This document shows, one piece after another, positions 63,381 through 64,000 of a stretch of DNA of 64,000 nucleotides. The position numbers and the translations under genes are program-made. Origin of the DNA: Pseudomonas rhizoryzae (GTDB taxonomy: Bacteria > Pseudomonadota > Gammaproteobacteria > Pseudomonadales > Pseudomonadaceae); NCBI RefSeq assembly GCF_005250615.1, contig NZ_SULM01000004.1:62001-126000 (forward strand), given 5' to 3'. The notes under the pieces were generated by a model, which was given only the letters and a program-made list of their open reading frames with translations, was not told the DNA's origin and made no database searches. Position 1 is the stretch's first letter, and each line of letters starts with the position of its first letter.

Positions 63381-64000
63381 ATGGCGGATGTGAAGAAGGT
63401 AGTCCTGGCGTATTCCGGCGGCCTGGACACCTCGGTGATCCTCAAGTGGCTGCAGGACACCTATAACTGCGAAGTGGTGACCTTCACCGCTGACCTCGGC
63501 CAGGGCGAGGAAGTCGAGCCGGCGCGTGCCAAGGCCCAGGCCATGGGCGTCAAGGAAATCTACATCGACGACCTGCGCGAAGAGTTCGTTCGTGATTTCG
63601 TCTTCCCAATGTTCCGTGCCAACACCGTCTACGAAGGTGAGTACCTGCTGGGTACCTCCATCGCCCGTCCGCTGATCGCCAAGCGCCTGATCGAGATCGC
63701 CAACGAGACCGGCGCCGATGCCATCTCCCACGGCGCCACCGGCAAGGGCAACGATCAGGTGCGCTTCGAGCTGGGCGCCTATGCGCTCAAGCCGGGCGTC
63801 AAGGTGATCGCACCCTGGCGCGAGTGGGACCTGCTCTCCCGCGAGAAGCTGATGGATTATGCCGAGAAGCACCAGATCCCGATCGAGCGCCACGGCAAGA
63901 AGAAGTCGCCGTACTCCATGGACGCCAACCTGCTGCACATCTCCTACGAGGGCGGTGTGCTGGAAGACACCTGGACCGAGCACGAAGAAGACATGTGGCG
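63381..64000 (+). CDS. argG: Argininosuccinate synthase, 5' part
   Basis: The first 206 or so residues of a synthase that joins citrulline and aspartate. The ATP-binding P-loop [13 protein letters not shown] is at 9-21, followed by [24 protein letters not shown] and [14 protein letters not shown]. The gene runs off the window end. GGGAG precedes the ATG at 63381. With argF in the same window this gives two of the three last arginine-pathway enzymes. Confidence 0.96.
   Translation, partial: MADVKKVVLAYSGGLDTSVILKWLQDTYNCEVVTFTADLGQGEEVEPARAKAQAMGVKEIYIDDLREEFVRDFVFPMFRANTVYEGEYLLGTSIARPLIAKRLIEIANETGADAISHGATGKGNDQVRFELGAYALKPGVKVIAPWREWDLLSREKLMDYAEKHQIPIERHGKKKSPYSMDANLLHISYEGGVLEDTWTEHEEDMW

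Overview
The window looks like chromosomal DNA of a yellow-pigmented, GC-rich Pseudomonas of the P. oryzihabitans/psychrotolerans type. This is inferred from gene content and order, not from a database search. The markers are Pseudomonas-type glpFKRD, N-acetylglutaminylglutamine (NAGGN) genes, an argF - grxD - bfr - bfd - rnt - pyrC - motY - argG neighbourhood, FliA-type promoters and a complete zeaxanthin-glucoside carotenoid cluster.

Layout. 0.2-2.4 kb: a LOV (blue-light) hybrid histidine kinase divergent from a single-domain receiver. 2.6-3.9 kb: an unknown protein and a LysE exporter. 3.9-7.2 kb: an AT-rich island with two convergent membrane-protein genes of unknown function. It lies between tRNA-Pro(CGG) and a decayed copy of that tRNA's 3' end plus terminator, so it resembles the remnant of an integrative element. 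7.3-11.2 kb: a small lipoprotein, molybdenum cofactor genes (mobA, moaB-moeA) and a lipid kinase. 11.2-19.5 kb: carotenoid genes. crtZ follows the lipid kinase, fni-crtX-crtY-crtI-crtB form one minus-strand operon of overlapping genes, and crtE is divergent from fni. 19.5-26.6 kb: small unknowns, pdeM, cysE, a glyoxalase-like gene, a repeat-rich gap, yeaC, a DUF2797 gene and pepN. 27-29.7 kb: two paralogous membrane-anchored coiled-coil proteins flanking a receiver-CheX-like protein. 29.7-33.3 kb: a serine hydrolase, def, a DsbA-like protein and a bestrophin-like channel. 33.2-36.3 kb: a chemoreceptor and a periplasmic sugar-binding protein behind a FliA promoter. 36.3-43.5 kb: a reductase, small proteins, an orphan TRAP binding protein, a FabH-like synthase, a ParB-like protein, two tRNA-Ala/tRNA-Glu pairs, a GNAT protein and YnfA. 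43.5-49.1 kb: a P-loop kinase, yheU and the three NAGGN osmoprotectant genes. 49.4-50.7 kb: zinc-independent L31 with a Zur-like box, and metR with a MetR box. 50.8-55.9 kb: glpD, glpR, glpK, glpF. 56.1-64 kb: a PhzF-like gene, argF, a DUF3597 gene, grxD, bfr, bfd (Fur box), rnt, pyrC, motY, a 212-bp MITE-like insertion and the 5' part of argG.

The genes form several working units. CrtE, Fni, CrtB, CrtI, CrtY, CrtZ and CrtX suffice on paper to make zeaxanthin glucosides, and a light receptor sits 9-17 kb away. GlpF/K/D with GlpR take up and oxidise glycerol. AsnO, Ngg and the M42 peptidase handle the NAGGN osmolyte. The chemoreceptor and binding protein look like a dedicated chemosensory pair. 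The best candidates for undescribed biology are the AT-rich tRNA-Pro island and the coiled-coil / receiver-CheX / coiled-coil module.
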